From Streptomyces mobaraensis (lineage in GTDB: Bacteria > Actinomycetota > Actinomycetes > Streptomycetales > Streptomycetaceae): 64,000 bases of DNA. This document shows positions 25,018 to 34,003 of the stretch, piece by piece; the stretch's first letter is position 1; every line of letters starts with the position of its first letter. The position numbers were made by a program, and so were the translations under genes. The stretch spans positions 6,076,001-6,140,000 of the forward strand of contig NZ_CP083590.1 of the NCBI RefSeq assembly GCF_020099395.1, given 5' to 3'. Under the pieces are notes generated by a model. The model worked only from the letters and a program-made list of their open reading frames with translations. It had not been told where the DNA came from and made no database searches.

Positions 25018-25944
25018 CTACTCCTCCCCGGGAAGGGCGGACAGCAGCCGCTGCAAGGATCCGCCCAGCCCCCATCGCTCGGCCAGCACCCCCAGGGCGC
25101 GCGCGTCGCGCGGGCCGGCCGGCAGGGCCGCGTCGAACGGCGGCAGCGCCACGTCGGACGCCACCCGCACCACCTTCGGCGCCACCGCCAGATACGGCCG
25201 TGCCTCGTCCAGCCGCCGGCGCTGCGCCGGGGTCAGCCTGGACGCCGGGTCGGCCACGGCCGCCAGGATGCCCGCCAGGTCGCCGTACGTGGCCAGCAGC
25301 TTCGCCGCCGTCTTCTCGCCGACCCCCGGCACCCCGGGCAGTCCGTCGCTGGGGTCGCCGCGCAGCAGCGCCAGGTCGGCGTAGCCGGGGCCGTCCACCC
25401 CGTACTTCTCCCGCAGTACCGCCTCGTCCACCATCTGGAGCGTGCCGACGCCCTTCACCGGGTACAGCACGCGCACCCCGCGGGCGTCGTCGACCAGCTG
25501 GTAGAGGTCCCGGTCGCCGGTGACGACGTCCACCGGGCCGGCGGCCCGCGCGGTGAGTGTGCCGATCACGTCGTCGGCCTCGTACCCCGGCGCGCCGACG
25601 CGGGCGATGCCCACCGCGTCCAGCACCTGCTCGATCACCGGCACCTGGGGGGAGAGGGTGTCCGGGACCTCCTCCTCGTCCGTGCCCTCCGCCACTTCCT
25701 CCGCCACCCGGTGCGCCTTGTAGGAGGAGATCAGGTCCACGCGCCACTGCGGGCGCCAGTCCTCGTCCATGCAGGCCACCAGGTCGTCCGGGTGGTGGTC
25801 CTGGACGAGGCGGGCGATGAAGTCCAGCAGGCCGCGCACCGCGTTCACGGGTGTGCCGTCGGGGGCCCGCACCGACTCCGGCACGCCGAAGTACGCGCGG
25901 AAGTAGAGCGAGGCGGTGTCGAGGAGCATCAGGCGTCGCGTCAC
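25018..25944 (-). CDS. 5'-3' exonuclease (FEN/PolA-N-like)
   Basis: 308-aa flap-endonuclease-like protein: N-terminal MLLDTASLYFRAYFG, acidic metal ligands in ACMDEDWR, GYEADDVIGTL and TGDRDLYQLV, then the helix-hairpin-helix GDPSDGLPGVPGVGEKTAAKLL. It corresponds to the N-terminal nuclease of DNA polymerase I as a stand-alone protein and would remove primers or flaps. GTG start at 25944. Only a 23-bp iron box separates its stop from the next gene's promoter. Confidence 0.94.
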   Translation of the reverse strand: MTRRLMLLDTASLYFRAYFGVPESVRAPDGTPVNAVRGLLDFIARLVQDHHPDDLVACMDEDWRPQWRVDLISSYKAHRVAEEVAEGTDEEEVPDTLSPQVPVIEQVLDAVGIARVGAPGYEADDVIGTLTARAAGPVDVVTGDRDLYQLVDDARGVRVLYPVKGVGTLQMVDEAVLREKYGVDGPGYADLALLRGDPSDGLPGVPGVGEKTAAKLLATYGDLAGILAAVADPASRLTPAQRRRLDEARPYLAVAPKVVRVASDVALPPFDAALPAGPRDARALGVLAERWGLGGSLQRLLSALPGEE

Positions 25945-25988
25945 ACCCCGATCATGCCGTACGTCACCGACACACCCCCGGCCTCCGA

Positions 25989-26021
25989 TGAAGTGGATGT
26001 GAAGCGGATGTGAAGTGGATC
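25989..26021. promoter_or_regulatory. Three 11-bp direct repeats (PHO-box-like)
   Basis: Units TGAAGTGGATG, TGAAGCGGATG and TGAAGTGGATC follow each other without a gap. On the minus strand each reads (C)TTCACATCC, matching the TTCA core and 11-nt period of PhoP direct-repeat units in Streptomyces. They lie in the 237-bp divergent gap between the exonuclease and the glycine-betaine operon. The rest of that gap shows no gene. Confidence 0.5.
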
Positions 26022-26181
26022 ACTCTTCCGTTTGCTCCCGGGAAACCGGGGCAGGCGCGGCCGCGGAGCGGACCCGTCTGTGCCGGAACGGCGCACGGGA
26101 CGCGGGCCCGATGCCCGTCCCGCTCCACGGCCGCCCGCCGGGGGGAGGCGGGCGTCACCAGGTTCGACCCGTGAGGTGTAT

Positions 26182-27213
26182 GTGTCCAGGCTGAAGGCCG
26201 AGCACTTGTACAAGGTGTTCGGCAAACGACCCGAAGCCGCCGTCAAGCGGCTCGAAGGCGGCGCGAGCCGCGACGAGCTGCGTGCGGACGGCACCACGGC
26301 AGCCGTGATCGACGCCTCGTTCGAGGTCGAGGCCGGCGAGATCTTCGTCGTGATGGGTCTCTCGGGCTCCGGCAAGTCCACCCTGCTCCGGATGCTCAAC
26401 GGCCTCCTGGACCCCACCTCCGGCCGGGTCTCCTACGACGGGCGCGACCTGACCGCCCTCACCCCCGCCGAGCTGCGCGAGGTCCGCTCGCGCAACATCA
26501 GCATGGTCTTCCAGCACTTCGCCCTCTTCCCGCACCGCAGCGTGCTGGAGAACGCGGGCTACGGCCTGGAGGTGCGCGGCGTCCCGCGCGCCGAGCGCGA
26601 GCGGCGGGCCGCCGAGGCCCTGGAGCTCGCCGGCCTGGCCGGCTGGGAGCGCTCCTGGCCCGACGAGCTCTCCGGCGGCATGCAGCAGCGCGTGGGCCTC
26701 GCCCGCGCCCTCGCCACCGACGCCGACCTGCTGCTGATGGACGAGTCCTTCAGCGCCCTCGACCCCCTGATCCGCCGCGACATGCAGGACCAGCTGCTGG
26801 ACCTGCAGAAGCGGCTGAAGAAGACGATCGTGTTCATCACCCACGACCTCAACGAGGCCATGCGCCTCGGCGACCGCGTCGCCGTCATGCGCGACGGCCG
26901 CATCGTCCAGAACGGCACCGCCGAGGACATCCTCGTCCGGCCCGCCAACGACTACGTCGCCTCCTTCATCCAGGACGTCGACCGCTCGCGGGTGCTCACC
27001 GCCGGTTCCATCGCGGAGCAGGGCGACGCCGCGGACGCCGTCGCCACCGTGGCCGCCGACACACCGCTGGCCGATCTGTTCGCCCCGCTCGCCCTCGGCA
27101 CCGGACCGGTCGCCGTCACCGGCGCCGACGGCGCCCCGGCGGGAGTGGTCACCCGGGACCGGCTGCTGGCCGTGCTCGGCGAGCAGCCGGCGGGGGTGAC
27201 CGCCGGTGCCTAG
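26182..27213 (+). CDS. Glycine betaine/proline ABC transporter ATP-binding protein (OpuAA/ProV type)
   Basis: 343-aa importer ATPase with the ProV-specific N terminus (LYKVFGKRPEAAVKRLEGG), Walker A GLSGSGKS, NISMVFQHFALFPHR, signature LSGGMQQRVGLARAL, Walker B LLLMDESFSALDP, and C-terminal CBS-like region (about 265-343). The GTG at 26182 has GTGAGG five bases upstream; a second GTG at 26176 is possible. Its last 8 nt overlap the permease/binding-protein gene. Confidence 0.94.
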   Translation: MSRLKAEHLYKVFGKRPEAAVKRLEGGASRDELRADGTTAAVIDASFEVEAGEIFVVMGLSGSGKSTLLRMLNGLLDPTSGRVSYDGRDLTALTPAELREVRSRNISMVFQHFALFPHRSVLENAGYGLEVRGVPRAERERRAAEALELAGLAGWERSWPDELSGGMQQRVGLARALATDADLLLMDESFSALDPLIRRDMQDQLLDLQKRLKKTIVFITHDLNEAMRLGDRVAVMRDGRIVQNGTAEDILVRPANDYVASFIQDVDRSRVLTAGSIAEQGDAADAVATVAADTPLADLFAPLALGTGPVAVTGADGAPAGVVTRDRLLAVLGEQPAGVTAGA

Positions 27214-29011
27214 GATCAAGCTCGGCTCCTGGGCGCAGTCCGCCGTGGACTGGCTCCAGAACCACCTCTCCTGGCTCTTCGACGCCATCAGCACCGTCCT
27301 GACCGGCCTCTACGACGGTGTGCACGCGGTGCTCGACGCGCCCGACGCGCTGCTGATGGCCGGCATCCTGGCCGTCGTCGCCTGGTGGCTGCGCGGGCTG
27401 CTCGCCGGCGTGTTCGCCTTCGCGGGCCTCGCCCTGATCGACTCCTTCGAACTGTGGGACGAGGCCACCGCCACCCTGTCGCTCGTCCTCGTCGCCAGCT
27501 TCATCACCCTGCTGCTCGCGGTGCCGCTGGGCATCTGGGCCGCGCGCGACCAGCGCGTCAGCCGGGCGCTGCGGCCGGTGCTGGACCTGATGCAGACCAT
27601 GCCGGCGTTCGTCTACCTGATCCCCGGCGTCATGTTCTTCTCGATCGGCCCGATCCCCGGCCTGTTCGCGACGATCATCTTCTCGATGCCGCCCGGCGTC
27701 CGGATGACCGAGCTGGGGATCCGCCAGGTGGACGGCGAACTCGTCGAGGCGGCCCGGGCGTTCGGCACCACCCCGCGCCACACCCTCACCCGCGTCCAGC
27801 TCCCGCTGGCGCTGCCCACCATCATGGCGGGCGTCAACCAGGTCATCATGCTCGCGCTGTCCATGGTCGTCATCGCGGGCATGGCCGGCGCGGGCGGCCT
27901 CGGCGAGACCGTCTACGCGGCCGTCACCCAGGTCGACATCGGCGGCGGCGTGGAGAGCGGCCTCGCGGTCGTCGTCCTCGCCATGTACCTGGACCGGATG
28001 ACCGGCGCGCTCGGCAAGCGGGTCTCCCCGCTCGGCCGCCGGGCGTCCGCGAAGGCGGCCGCGTCCGCACGGCCCTCCGCCGTGCTCAACTACCGGCCCG
28101 GCACCGCCGTCGCCACCGTCGGCGTCGTCGTCCTCGCGCTCGTCGCGGGCGGCATGCACCTGGCCGGCGGCGGGGACCGGGAGAGCGTGGCCGCCGGATC
28201 CGACATCGGCCGCGGCCAGAAGGTGAAGATCGGCTACTTCCCGTGGGACGAAGCCGTCGCCACCACCTACCTCTGGCAGAACGTCCTGGAGGCCCGCGGC
28301 TACAAGCCCGAGGTCAAGCAGCTCGACCCCGGCCCGCTGTACACCGCGCTGGCCCAGGGCCAGATGGACGTCCAGTTCGACTCCTGGCTGCCCACCACGC
28401 ACCAGCAGTACATGGACCGGTACGGCGACAAGCTCAGCGACCTGGGTACGTGGTACGGGCCCACCTCCCTGGAACTGACCGTCCCGTCCTACGTCAAGGA
28501 CGTGAACTCGCTGGAGGACCTCAAGGGCAAGGCCGGGAAGTTCGGCGGGAAGATCGTCGGCATCGAGGCCAGCGCCGGCATGATGGGCAAGCTCAACGGC
28601 AACGTCCTTAAGGACTACGGCCTGGACGGCGAGTACAAGGTCGTCTCCTCCTCCACCTCCACGATGCTCGCCGAGCTCGACCGGGCCATCAAGAACAAGG
28701 AGCCCGTCGTCACCACCCTGTGGTCGCCGCACTGGGCGTACGGCACCTACGACCTCAAGAAGCTCAAGGACCCCAAGGGGGCCTGGGGCAAGGGCGAGAA
28801 GCTGCACGTCGTGGGCAAGAAGGACTTCGCCGCCGATTTCCCGCGGATCGCGGAGTGGGTGAAGGGGTTCTCGATGACCGAGAAGGATCTCGCTTCTCTG
28901 GAGGCCGAGATTCAGAAGGGTGGCAAGGGGAAGGAGAAGGCGTCTGCCGGGCGCTGGCTGGATGCTCATCCGGGGTTGCTGGATCGGTTGGCGCCGGTGC
29001 AGACGGGCTGA
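27206..29011 (+). CDS. Glycine betaine ABC transporter, fused permease and substrate-binding protein
   Basis: 601 aa. Residues 1 to about 285 form the membrane permease with the EAA loop (VEAARAFGTTPRHTLTRVQLPLALPTIMAG). After a final membrane helix (about 300-330) comes an OpuAC-type periplasmic-binding domain (about 340-601, KIGYFPWDEAVATTYLWQN onwards) displayed outside the membrane. The same OpuABC fusion is known from Lactococcus. Together with the ATPase it forms a two-gene osmoprotectant importer. The last ~35 codons drift to GAT/GCT/TCT/TTG codons, and the stop lies in AGACGGGCTGA, a sequence resembling the palindromic-element core that follows. Confidence 0.94.
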   Translation: MPRIKLGSWAQSAVDWLQNHLSWLFDAISTVLTGLYDGVHAVLDAPDALLMAGILAVVAWWLRGLLAGVFAFAGLALIDSFELWDEATATLSLVLVASFITLLLAVPLGIWAARDQRVSRALRPVLDLMQTMPAFVYLIPGVMFFSIGPIPGLFATIIFSMPPGVRMTELGIRQVDGELVEAARAFGTTPRHTLTRVQLPLALPTIMAGVNQVIMLALSMVVIAGMAGAGGLGETVYAAVTQVDIGGGVESGLAVVVLAMYLDRMTGALGKRVSPLGRRASAKAAASARPSAVLNYRPGTAVATVGVVVLALVAGGMHLAGGGDRESVAAGSDIGRGQKVKIGYFPWDEAVATTYLWQNVLEARGYKPEVKQLDPGPLYTALAQGQMDVQFDSWLPTTHQQYMDRYGDKLSDLGTWYGPTSLELTVPSYVKDVNSLEDLKGKAGKFGGKIVGIEASAGMMGKLNGNVLKDYGLDGEYKVVSSSTSTMLAELDRAIKNKEPVVTTLWSPHWAYGTYDLKKLKDPKGAWGKGEKLHVVGKKDFAADFPRIAEWVKGFSMTEKDLASLEAEIQKGGKGKEKASAGRWLDAHPGLLDRLAPVQTG

Positions 29012-29016
29012 GGTAG

Positions 29017-29230
29017 GGCCTGCGGCGGGCTGTGCCCCGGTCCCGCCCCTTCACCGTTTCTTGCGGGGGCGAGCCCCCGCACCCCGAAGCGCGCTGCGCG
29101 CGCTGTCCTCAAACGCCGGACGGGCTGAATGATCAGCCCGTCCGGCGTTTGAGGACGAGCGGCGGAGCCGCGAAAAGGGGGTCTGGGGGCTTGCCCCCAG
29201 GAATCGGCGAAGGGGCGGGACCGGGGCACC
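29017..29230. repeat. Mosaic palindromic element, copy 5 (complete)
   Basis: Outer GCCTGCGGCGGGCTG and TGCCCCGGTCCCGCCCC, TTCACCGTTTC, CGGGGGCGAGCCCCCG, GCGCGCTGCGCGCGC, then the best-preserved centre: GTCCTCAAACGCCGGACGGGC, 11 nt, GCCCGTCCGGCGTTTGAGGAC. The right arm carries GCGGCGGAGCCGC, AATCGGCGAAGGGGCGGGACCGGGGCACC. It begins 5 nt after the stop of the betaine transporter. Confidence 0.92.
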
Positions 29231-29254
29231 CTCCCCCCGGCGTACGGTGGGACG

Positions 29255-29980
29255 ATGACCGTACGCCGCGTCGTCTCCCTCGTCCCGTCCCTCACCGAGG
29301 CCGTCGCCGCCACCGCGCCCGAGCTGCTCGTCGGGGCCACGGACTGGTGCGAGCACCCGGCCGGGCTCGACGTCGTCCGGGTCGGGGGCACCAAGAACCC
29401 GGACGTCGTGCGGATCGCCGCGCTGGGCCCCGATCTGGTCGTCGCCAATGAAGAGGAGAACCGCGCCCCCGACCTCGCCGCCCTGCGCGCGGCCGGGCTC
29501 GAGGTGCTGGTGACCGAAGTGCGCACGCTGGAGCAGGCGTTCGGGGAGCTGGAACGGGTCCTCGTCGACGGCTGCGGGCTGGCCGCGCCGGGGTGGCTGG
29601 CGGACGCGCGGGACACGTGGCGGGATGTGGGGGCAACCCCCGTGCTGGAGGCGGTGGTTCCGGTGTGGCGCCGGCCGTGGATGGTGCTCGGGCGGGACAC
29701 CTTCGCCGGTGACGTCCTCGCCCGGCTCGGTGTCCGCCATGTGTACGCCGGCCACGCCGAGCGCTATCCGCGCGTCCCGCTGGAGGAGCTGCGGGCGAGC
29801 GGGGCGGACCTGGTCGTGCTGCCCGACGAGCCGTACCGCTTCACGCGCGACGACGGGCCCGAGGCGTTCCCCGGGCTCCCCGCCGCGCTGGTCAGCGGCC
29901 GCCATCTCACCTGGTACGGGCCGTCGTTGACGCGGGCGCCCGAGGTGCTGGGACGGGCGCTGCGAACAGCCGTCCGCTGA
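29255..29980 (+). CDS. Helical-backbone metal receptor (cobalamin/iron-siderophore binding-protein-like), cytosolic
   Basis: 241 aa of the BtuF/FhuD-like fold: RVVSLVPSLTEAVAATAPELLVGATDWCEHP, RVGGTKNPDVVRIAALGPDLVVANEEENR and RVPLEELRASGADLVVLPDEPY. It lacks a signal peptide or lipobox, unlike transporter-linked relatives, so it probably acts in the cytoplasm or is a moonlighting fold. Its 3' 74 nt overlap the convergent TDT transporter gene tail-to-tail. Confidence 0.85.
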   Translation: MTVRRVVSLVPSLTEAVAATAPELLVGATDWCEHPAGLDVVRVGGTKNPDVVRIAALGPDLVVANEEENRAPDLAALRAAGLEVLVTEVRTLEQAFGELERVLVDGCGLAAPGWLADARDTWRDVGATPVLEAVVPVWRRPWMVLGRDTFAGDVLARLGVRHVYAGHAERYPRVPLEELRASGADLVVLPDEPYRFTRDDGPEAFPGLPAALVSGRHLTWYGPSLTRAPEVLGRALRTAVR

Positions 29981-31091
29981 CCAGCCCGCCCGCGGTCCGT
30001 ACGGCCGCGACCGCCCAGGCCGCCACCAGCACCGCGTACAGGCCGGCCGCGAGCCAGGTGAGGGCGTGCAGCCCGGTGTGGCGTGCCAGCCCCGCGGCGC
30101 CCGTGACGCAGGTGCCGACCGGGAAGGTGAACGCCCACCAGGTCATCGCGAAGCCCATGCCGGAGCGGGCCGCCCGGACCACCATGGCCGTGGCGAAGGC
30201 CAGCCACAGCAGGGCGAAGCCCGTCACCGGCACGCCGTACAGCACCGCGAAGGCCGACGCCGCCTCCTGGGCCGCCGGGTACGGGCCGCCGACCGCGCCC
30301 GGGGCCGCGTCGGCGAGGTTGTTCACCGCCGTGGTGGACTGCCCCAGCGGGCCCAGGACGAGGAACAGCGTCGGGGTGAGGGCGAGCGGCAGCGGGCCCT
30401 GGTGGACCAGCCGGGAGAACAGCAGCGGCAGGATCACCAGCGTCATCAGCAGGCTCAGCCCGAACAGGGCGTAGCAGCCGAGCAGCATGGCCTCCCGCGG
30501 CTGCCCGGCCGGAAGGTGCGCGACGAGCGCCGGGCCGAGCGCCGCCGACACCATGGGCGCCACGACCGGCAGCAGCCACACGGGCGAGGCCGTGCCGGGC
30601 TCGACGCGGTGCCGGGTCACCATCAGGAACGGGATGCCGGCGGCGGCCGCCAGGCCGGTGACCGTGCCCGCCGACCACAGCACCGCGTCCACCGCCACCG
30701 CCGCCGGTGCGCCGATCACGCCCGCCCCCACGGAGAGCGTCGCGCCGCCGACCGCCAGCAGGGCCATCGCCAGACAGCCGTAGAACGGCGCCACCGCCGG
30801 GTCGGCGAGGTGCCGGACCGCCTGGTCCCGGTGGCGCGCCCAGTGTGCGGCCCGGGCGGCGAGGAGGACGGCGAGCGCGGCGGTCGCCAGGACCCAGACG
30901 GCCTCCAGGAGCGGACGCGGCAGGGCCCGCCCGGGGAGCGCCGCGCCGGCGCTCGCCACGATGGCGGTGCCCATGACCGTGGCGTACCAGTTCGGGCCGA
31001 GGTGTCGCAGCCGGCGGACGCCGGGGGAGGGGGCGGGGAGGCGAGGGGCCGCCGGGGTGGGGGCTGGGGTGAGGGAACCGACCGTGCTCAT
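29907..31091 (-). CDS. TDT-family (SLAC1/TehA) transporter
   Basis: 394-aa membrane protein with about ten helices and the family's LGPNWYATVMGTAIVASAG start, ALWWAFATAM-like and GMGFAMTWWAFTFPVGTCVTG blocks. Members export or conduct tellurite, C4-dicarboxylates, malate or small anions; substrate unknown here. ATG at 31091 has TGGAGG upstream. Divergent from a LysR regulator with only 70 bp between them, which indicates LysR control. Confidence 0.9.
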   Translation of the reverse strand: MSTVGSLTPAPTPAAPRLPAPSPGVRRLRHLGPNWYATVMGTAIVASAGAALPGRALPRPLLEAVWVLATAALAVLLAARAAHWARHRDQAVRHLADPAVAPFYGCLAMALLAVGGATLSVGAGVIGAPAAVAVDAVLWSAGTVTGLAAAAGIPFLMVTRHRVEPGTASPVWLLPVVAPMVSAALGPALVAHLPAGQPREAMLLGCYALFGLSLLMTLVILPLLFSRLVHQGPLPLALTPTLFLVLGPLGQSTTAVNNLADAAPGAVGGPYPAAQEAASAFAVLYGVPVTGFALLWLAFATAMVVRAARSGMGFAMTWWAFTFPVGTCVTGAAGLARHTGLHALTWLAAGLYAVLVAAWAVAAVRTAGGLVSGRLFAAPVPAPRAPASTTARTR

Positions 31092-31147
31092 GCCTCCACG
31101 GTCGGCCTTCCGGCCCTCCCTCACCAGGGACCACATCCCTATGACCA

Positions 31148-31164
31148 CATAACCTGGACTTATG
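31148..31164. promoter_or_regulatory. LysR-type inverted repeat overlapping the lysR start codon
   Basis: CATAA-N7-TTATG (31148-31164) includes an ATAA...TTAT dyad close to the T-N11-A pattern of LysR operators. It overlaps the ATG at 31162 and a possible -10 (TAACCT), so binding would shut off the regulator's own, probably leaderless, transcript. Confidence 0.5.
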
Positions 31165-32094
31165 ACTCACCCGTCGGACTCGTTCGGCCCGCCCCGGCCG
31201 ATCGCGGAGCGCGTCCCCGACCTGGCCGCCCTGGAGCTGCTGCTCGCCGTGGCCCGGCTGGGCAGCCTCGGCCGCGCGGCCCGCGAGCTGGGCATCACCC
31301 AGCCCGCCGCGAGCGGCCGCCTCCGCGGCATGGAGCGGATGCTGGGCGTCGCCCTGGTGGAGCGCTCGCCGCGCGGCTCCCGGCTCACCCCGGCGGGCGT
31401 CCTGGTGACGGACTGGGCGCGCCGGATCGTCGAGGCGGCCGAGGCCCTCGACGCCGGGGCGCAGGCGCTGCGCACCCGCCGCGACTCGCGGCTGCGGGTC
31501 GCGGCGAGTATGACCATCGCCGAGTACCTGCTGCCCGGCTGGCTGATCACGCTGCGCACGGAGCGGCCGGGGACGGCCGTCTCGCTGTTCGCCGGCAACT
31601 CGGCGGCCGTGGCGGCCCGTCTGCTCGCGGGCCGGGCGGACCTCGGCTTCGTCGAGGGCCTGGAGCTGCCGCCCGGCCTCGACGGCGCCGTCATCGGCCA
31701 CGACCGGCTCGTGCTGGTCACCGCGCCCACCCACCCCTGGGCCCGCCGCCGGACGCCCCTCGGCCGCGCCGAGCTCGCCGCCACCCCGCTGATCCTGCGC
31801 GAGAGCGGCTCCGGCACCCGGCAGGTCCTCGACGCGGCCCTCGCCGCCGAGGACGGCCCGGCCCCGCCGCTGCTGGAACTCGCCTCCACCACGGCCGTCA
31901 AGGCGGCGGTCGTGAGCGGCGCCGGCCCGTCCGTCCTCAGCGAACTGGCCGTCGTCGACGAGCTGGCCAGTCGACGTCTCGTCGAGGTTCCCGTCACCGG
32001 ACTCGGCTTGCGGCGCGACCTCCGCGCGGTCTGGCCGCTGGGGCAGCGGCCGGTGGGGCCGGCGTGGGACCTGCTGGGGCTGACGCGGGGGTAG
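31162..32094 (+). CDS. LysR-family transcriptional regulator
   Basis: 310 aa. N-terminal HTH (about 22-80: LELLLAVARLGSLGRAARELGITQPAASGRLRGMERMLGVALVERSPRGSRLT) followed by a periplasmic-binding-like effector domain. No Shine-Dalgarno precedes the ATG, consistent with leaderless translation. It is divergent from the TDT transporter, its likely target. Confidence 0.93.
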   Translation: MTHPSDSFGPPRPIAERVPDLAALELLLAVARLGSLGRAARELGITQPAASGRLRGMERMLGVALVERSPRGSRLTPAGVLVTDWARRIVEAAEALDAGAQALRTRRDSRLRVAASMTIAEYLLPGWLITLRTERPGTAVSLFAGNSAAVAARLLAGRADLGFVEGLELPPGLDGAVIGHDRLVLVTAPTHPWARRRTPLGRAELAATPLILRESGSGTRQVLDAALAAEDGPAPPLLELASTTAVKAAVVSGAGPSVLSELAVVDELASRRLVEVPVTGLGLRRDLRAVWPLGQRPVGPAWDLLGLTRG

Positions 32095-32110
32095 GCGGCG
32101 TCCCCGGTGG

Positions 32111-32170
32111 GCCCGGGTGAGGGCCTGGGTGAGGGCCCGGGTGAGGGCCTGGGTGAGGGCCTGGGTGAGG
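32111..32170 (+). repeat. Five tandem 12-bp repeats after lysR
   Basis: Units GCCYGGGTGAGG repeat exactly five times without spacer; only the fourth base varies (C, T, C, T, T). They lie 16 bp after the lysR stop in the convergent gap before the gamma-glutamyl hydrolase gene. A simple slippage-prone minisatellite, not a CRISPR. Confidence 0.95.
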
Positions 32171-32201
32171 CCGCCCGTCCTTGTCCGGAAGGCGGCGGGC
32201 G

Positions 32202-33008
32202 CTACGGGGCCCGGTGGCGGCCGGACGCGCGCCCGGCGGCGCCCGGTGGCGGCTCCGCGGCCGCCGCGACCAGCCCGCGGACCAGGCGCAGGTCGTCGCG
32301 GACCTCCGGGTGCCACTGCACGCCGACGGCGAAACGGCCCTCGGGGGACGGGAGTTCCAGGGCCTCGATGGTGCCGTCCTCCGCGTGGGCCGAGGCGACG
32401 AGGCCGTGGCCGAGCCGGGCGACGCCCTGGTGGTGGTGGGTGGCGACGTCGAACGGGACGGGCATCAGACGGGCCGTCAGGGTGCCGGGGACCGTCTCCA
32501 CGAGGTGGTCGGAGAAGGTGCCGACGCGAGGGTTGTGGCCCTTGTGGCCCACGGTCTCCGGGAGGTGCTGATTGAGGGTGCCCCCGGCGTGGACGTTCAT
32601 CAGCTGCATGCCCCGGCAGATGCCCAGCACCGGGGTGCCGCTCCGCAACGCCGCGTCCAGCAGGGCCAGTTCCCACAGGTCGCGCTCCGGGACCGGGCGG
32701 CCGGTGCGCGGGTGCGGCTCCTCGCCGTAGAGGGCGGGGTCCACGTCCTCGCCGCCCGCGAGGACCAGGCCGTCGAGGCGTGCGACGAGCGCGGGGGCGA
32801 CGTCCGGGGCGTCGGGCGGCAGCATGACGGCCAGGCCGCCCGCCCGCCGGACGTACTCCGGGTACGTGCTCGGCAGCAGCGCCGCGTGCTGGTCCCAGGC
32901 GACGCCCCAGCGGGCGCGGGTGGAGTAGGTGGTGACCCCGATCAGCGGCTGGTGCGTCCGGGGGGTCGGGGAGGCCGGGGGGCCGGTCCGGCTCTGCTGG
33001 CGTGTCAC
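32202..33008 (-). CDS. Gamma-glutamyl-gamma-aminobutyrate hydrolase family protein (class I GATase-like, PuuD type)
   Basis: 268 aa with the glutamine-amidotransferase triad: nucleophile Cys in GICRGMQ and His/Glu in GVQWHPE. LAGGEDVDPALYGEEPH and THHHQGVARLG are PuuD-like. Such enzymes cleave gamma-glutamyl bonds formed during polyamine or ethanolamine assimilation. GTG at 33008 with GGAAAGGA upstream is preferred; the frame is open for another 51 codons of low-quality sequence. It neighbours a GlnA4-like ligase, which makes a pathway role likely. The 243 bp upstream shows no gene. Confidence 0.9.
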   Translation of the reverse strand: MTRQQSRTGPPASPTPRTHQPLIGVTTYSTRARWGVAWDQHAALLPSTYPEYVRRAGGLAVMLPPDAPDVAPALVARLDGLVLAGGEDVDPALYGEEPHPRTGRPVPERDLWELALLDAALRSGTPVLGICRGMQLMNVHAGGTLNQHLPETVGHKGHNPRVGTFSDHLVETVPGTLTARLMPVPFDVATHHHQGVARLGHGLVASAHAEDGTIEALELPSPEGRFAVGVQWHPEVRDDLRLVRGLVAAAAEPPPGAAGRASGRHRAP

Positions 33009-33251
33009 GTACCCTCGCGTCCTTTCCGGTGGGGTGGGGACCGGCCGGGGGCCCGGTCGTGCGTCGTCTCGTACCTCGTCCCGCCGGGCGGCGTGCCCGT
33101 CGGAGGGGAGCCGGTAAAGGTCGCCCCCCGTACCTTTGCCCGTGAACGGTGCGCCGCGCAACCCCCGCGCGCCTCGCGCCCCTTGAACGCGCCGTCCGCC
33201 ACCCCTGCCCGCGCCCGCCTCGGGTCCACCCCTGCCCGCGCCGCGCCCGCC

Positions 33252-33983
33252 TCAGGTGAGGAAGCCCCGCAGCAGCGCCGCCGTCCCCGCGCAGTGTTCG
33301 CGCATGGCCGCGCGCGCCGCGTCCCGGTCGCCCCGGAGCACGGCCTCGGCGAGGGCCGCGTGCTGGCGCTGCGAGTGCTCCAGGTTCCGGACCAGCAGCG
33401 GGATGCAGTCCAGGAGTTGGTTGACGGTCGCCCGCACCGCCGAGTAGTGCGCGGCCAGCGACGGCGAGCCCGACAGCTCGGCCAGGGTGAGGTGGAAGAG
33501 CGTGTCGTGGCGGCGGTAGTCGTCCGGGGCGGCGTCGCGGGTGGCGGTCAGGGCCGCGCGCAGCCGGTCCGCCGCCTCCGGCGGGAGCGGCCGGGCGGCG
33601 CACAGTTCGGCCGCGCCGAGCTCCAGGACCTCGCGGAACCGCAGGGTGTCCTCGACGTCCACGCCCGCGACCCGGGCGCGCAGTTCGGCCGCGTCCGCTG
33701 TCGGGGCCGGCGCCGGGAGCGCGTGGACGAACGTACCGCCGTACCGGCCGCGCCGGCTCTCCACCAGCCCCTGCTCGTGCAGCACCCGCAGCACCTCGCG
33801 GAGCGTCACCCTGCTGATCCGCAGCCGCTCGGCCAACTCCCGCTCGGACGGCAGGCGTTCGCCGTCGGCCACCAGGCCGAGCCGTATGATCCGCAGTATC
33901 CGCTCCAGGGCCTCCTCGAAGCCGTTGCCCGCGTGGACCGGCCGCAGCACCGACGACAGCCGGTCGGCCGCGCTCCCGTTCAT
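33252..33983 (-). CDS. GntR/FadR-family regulator of the gamma-glutamylation cluster
   Basis: 243 aa. Winged helix (about 23-90: ERLPSERELAERLRISRVTLREVLRVLHEQGLVESRRGRYGGTFV) and an FCD all-helical ligand domain with the metal-binding histidine pattern (RRHDTLFHLTLAELSG, HAALAEAVLRGDRDAARAAMREH). ATG at 33983 has GAAGGGG upstream. Divergent from the glutamine-synthetase-like gene with a palindrome in between. Confidence 0.93.
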   Translation of the reverse strand: MNGSAADRLSSVLRPVHAGNGFEEALERILRIIRLGLVADGERLPSERELAERLRISRVTLREVLRVLHEQGLVESRRGRYGGTFVHALPAPAPTADAAELRARVAGVDVEDTLRFREVLELGAAELCAARPLPPEAADRLRAALTATRDAAPDDYRRHDTLFHLTLAELSGSPSLAAHYSAVRATVNQLLDCIPLLVRNLEHSQRQHAALAEAVLRGDRDAARAAMREHCAGTAALLRGFLT

Positions 33984-34003
33984 CGGACCCCTTCCCAATC
34001 AAT

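Noticed and set aside
32111..32170. CRISPR array
   Set aside because: Units are contiguous 12-mers without spacers and no cas genes exist in the window.
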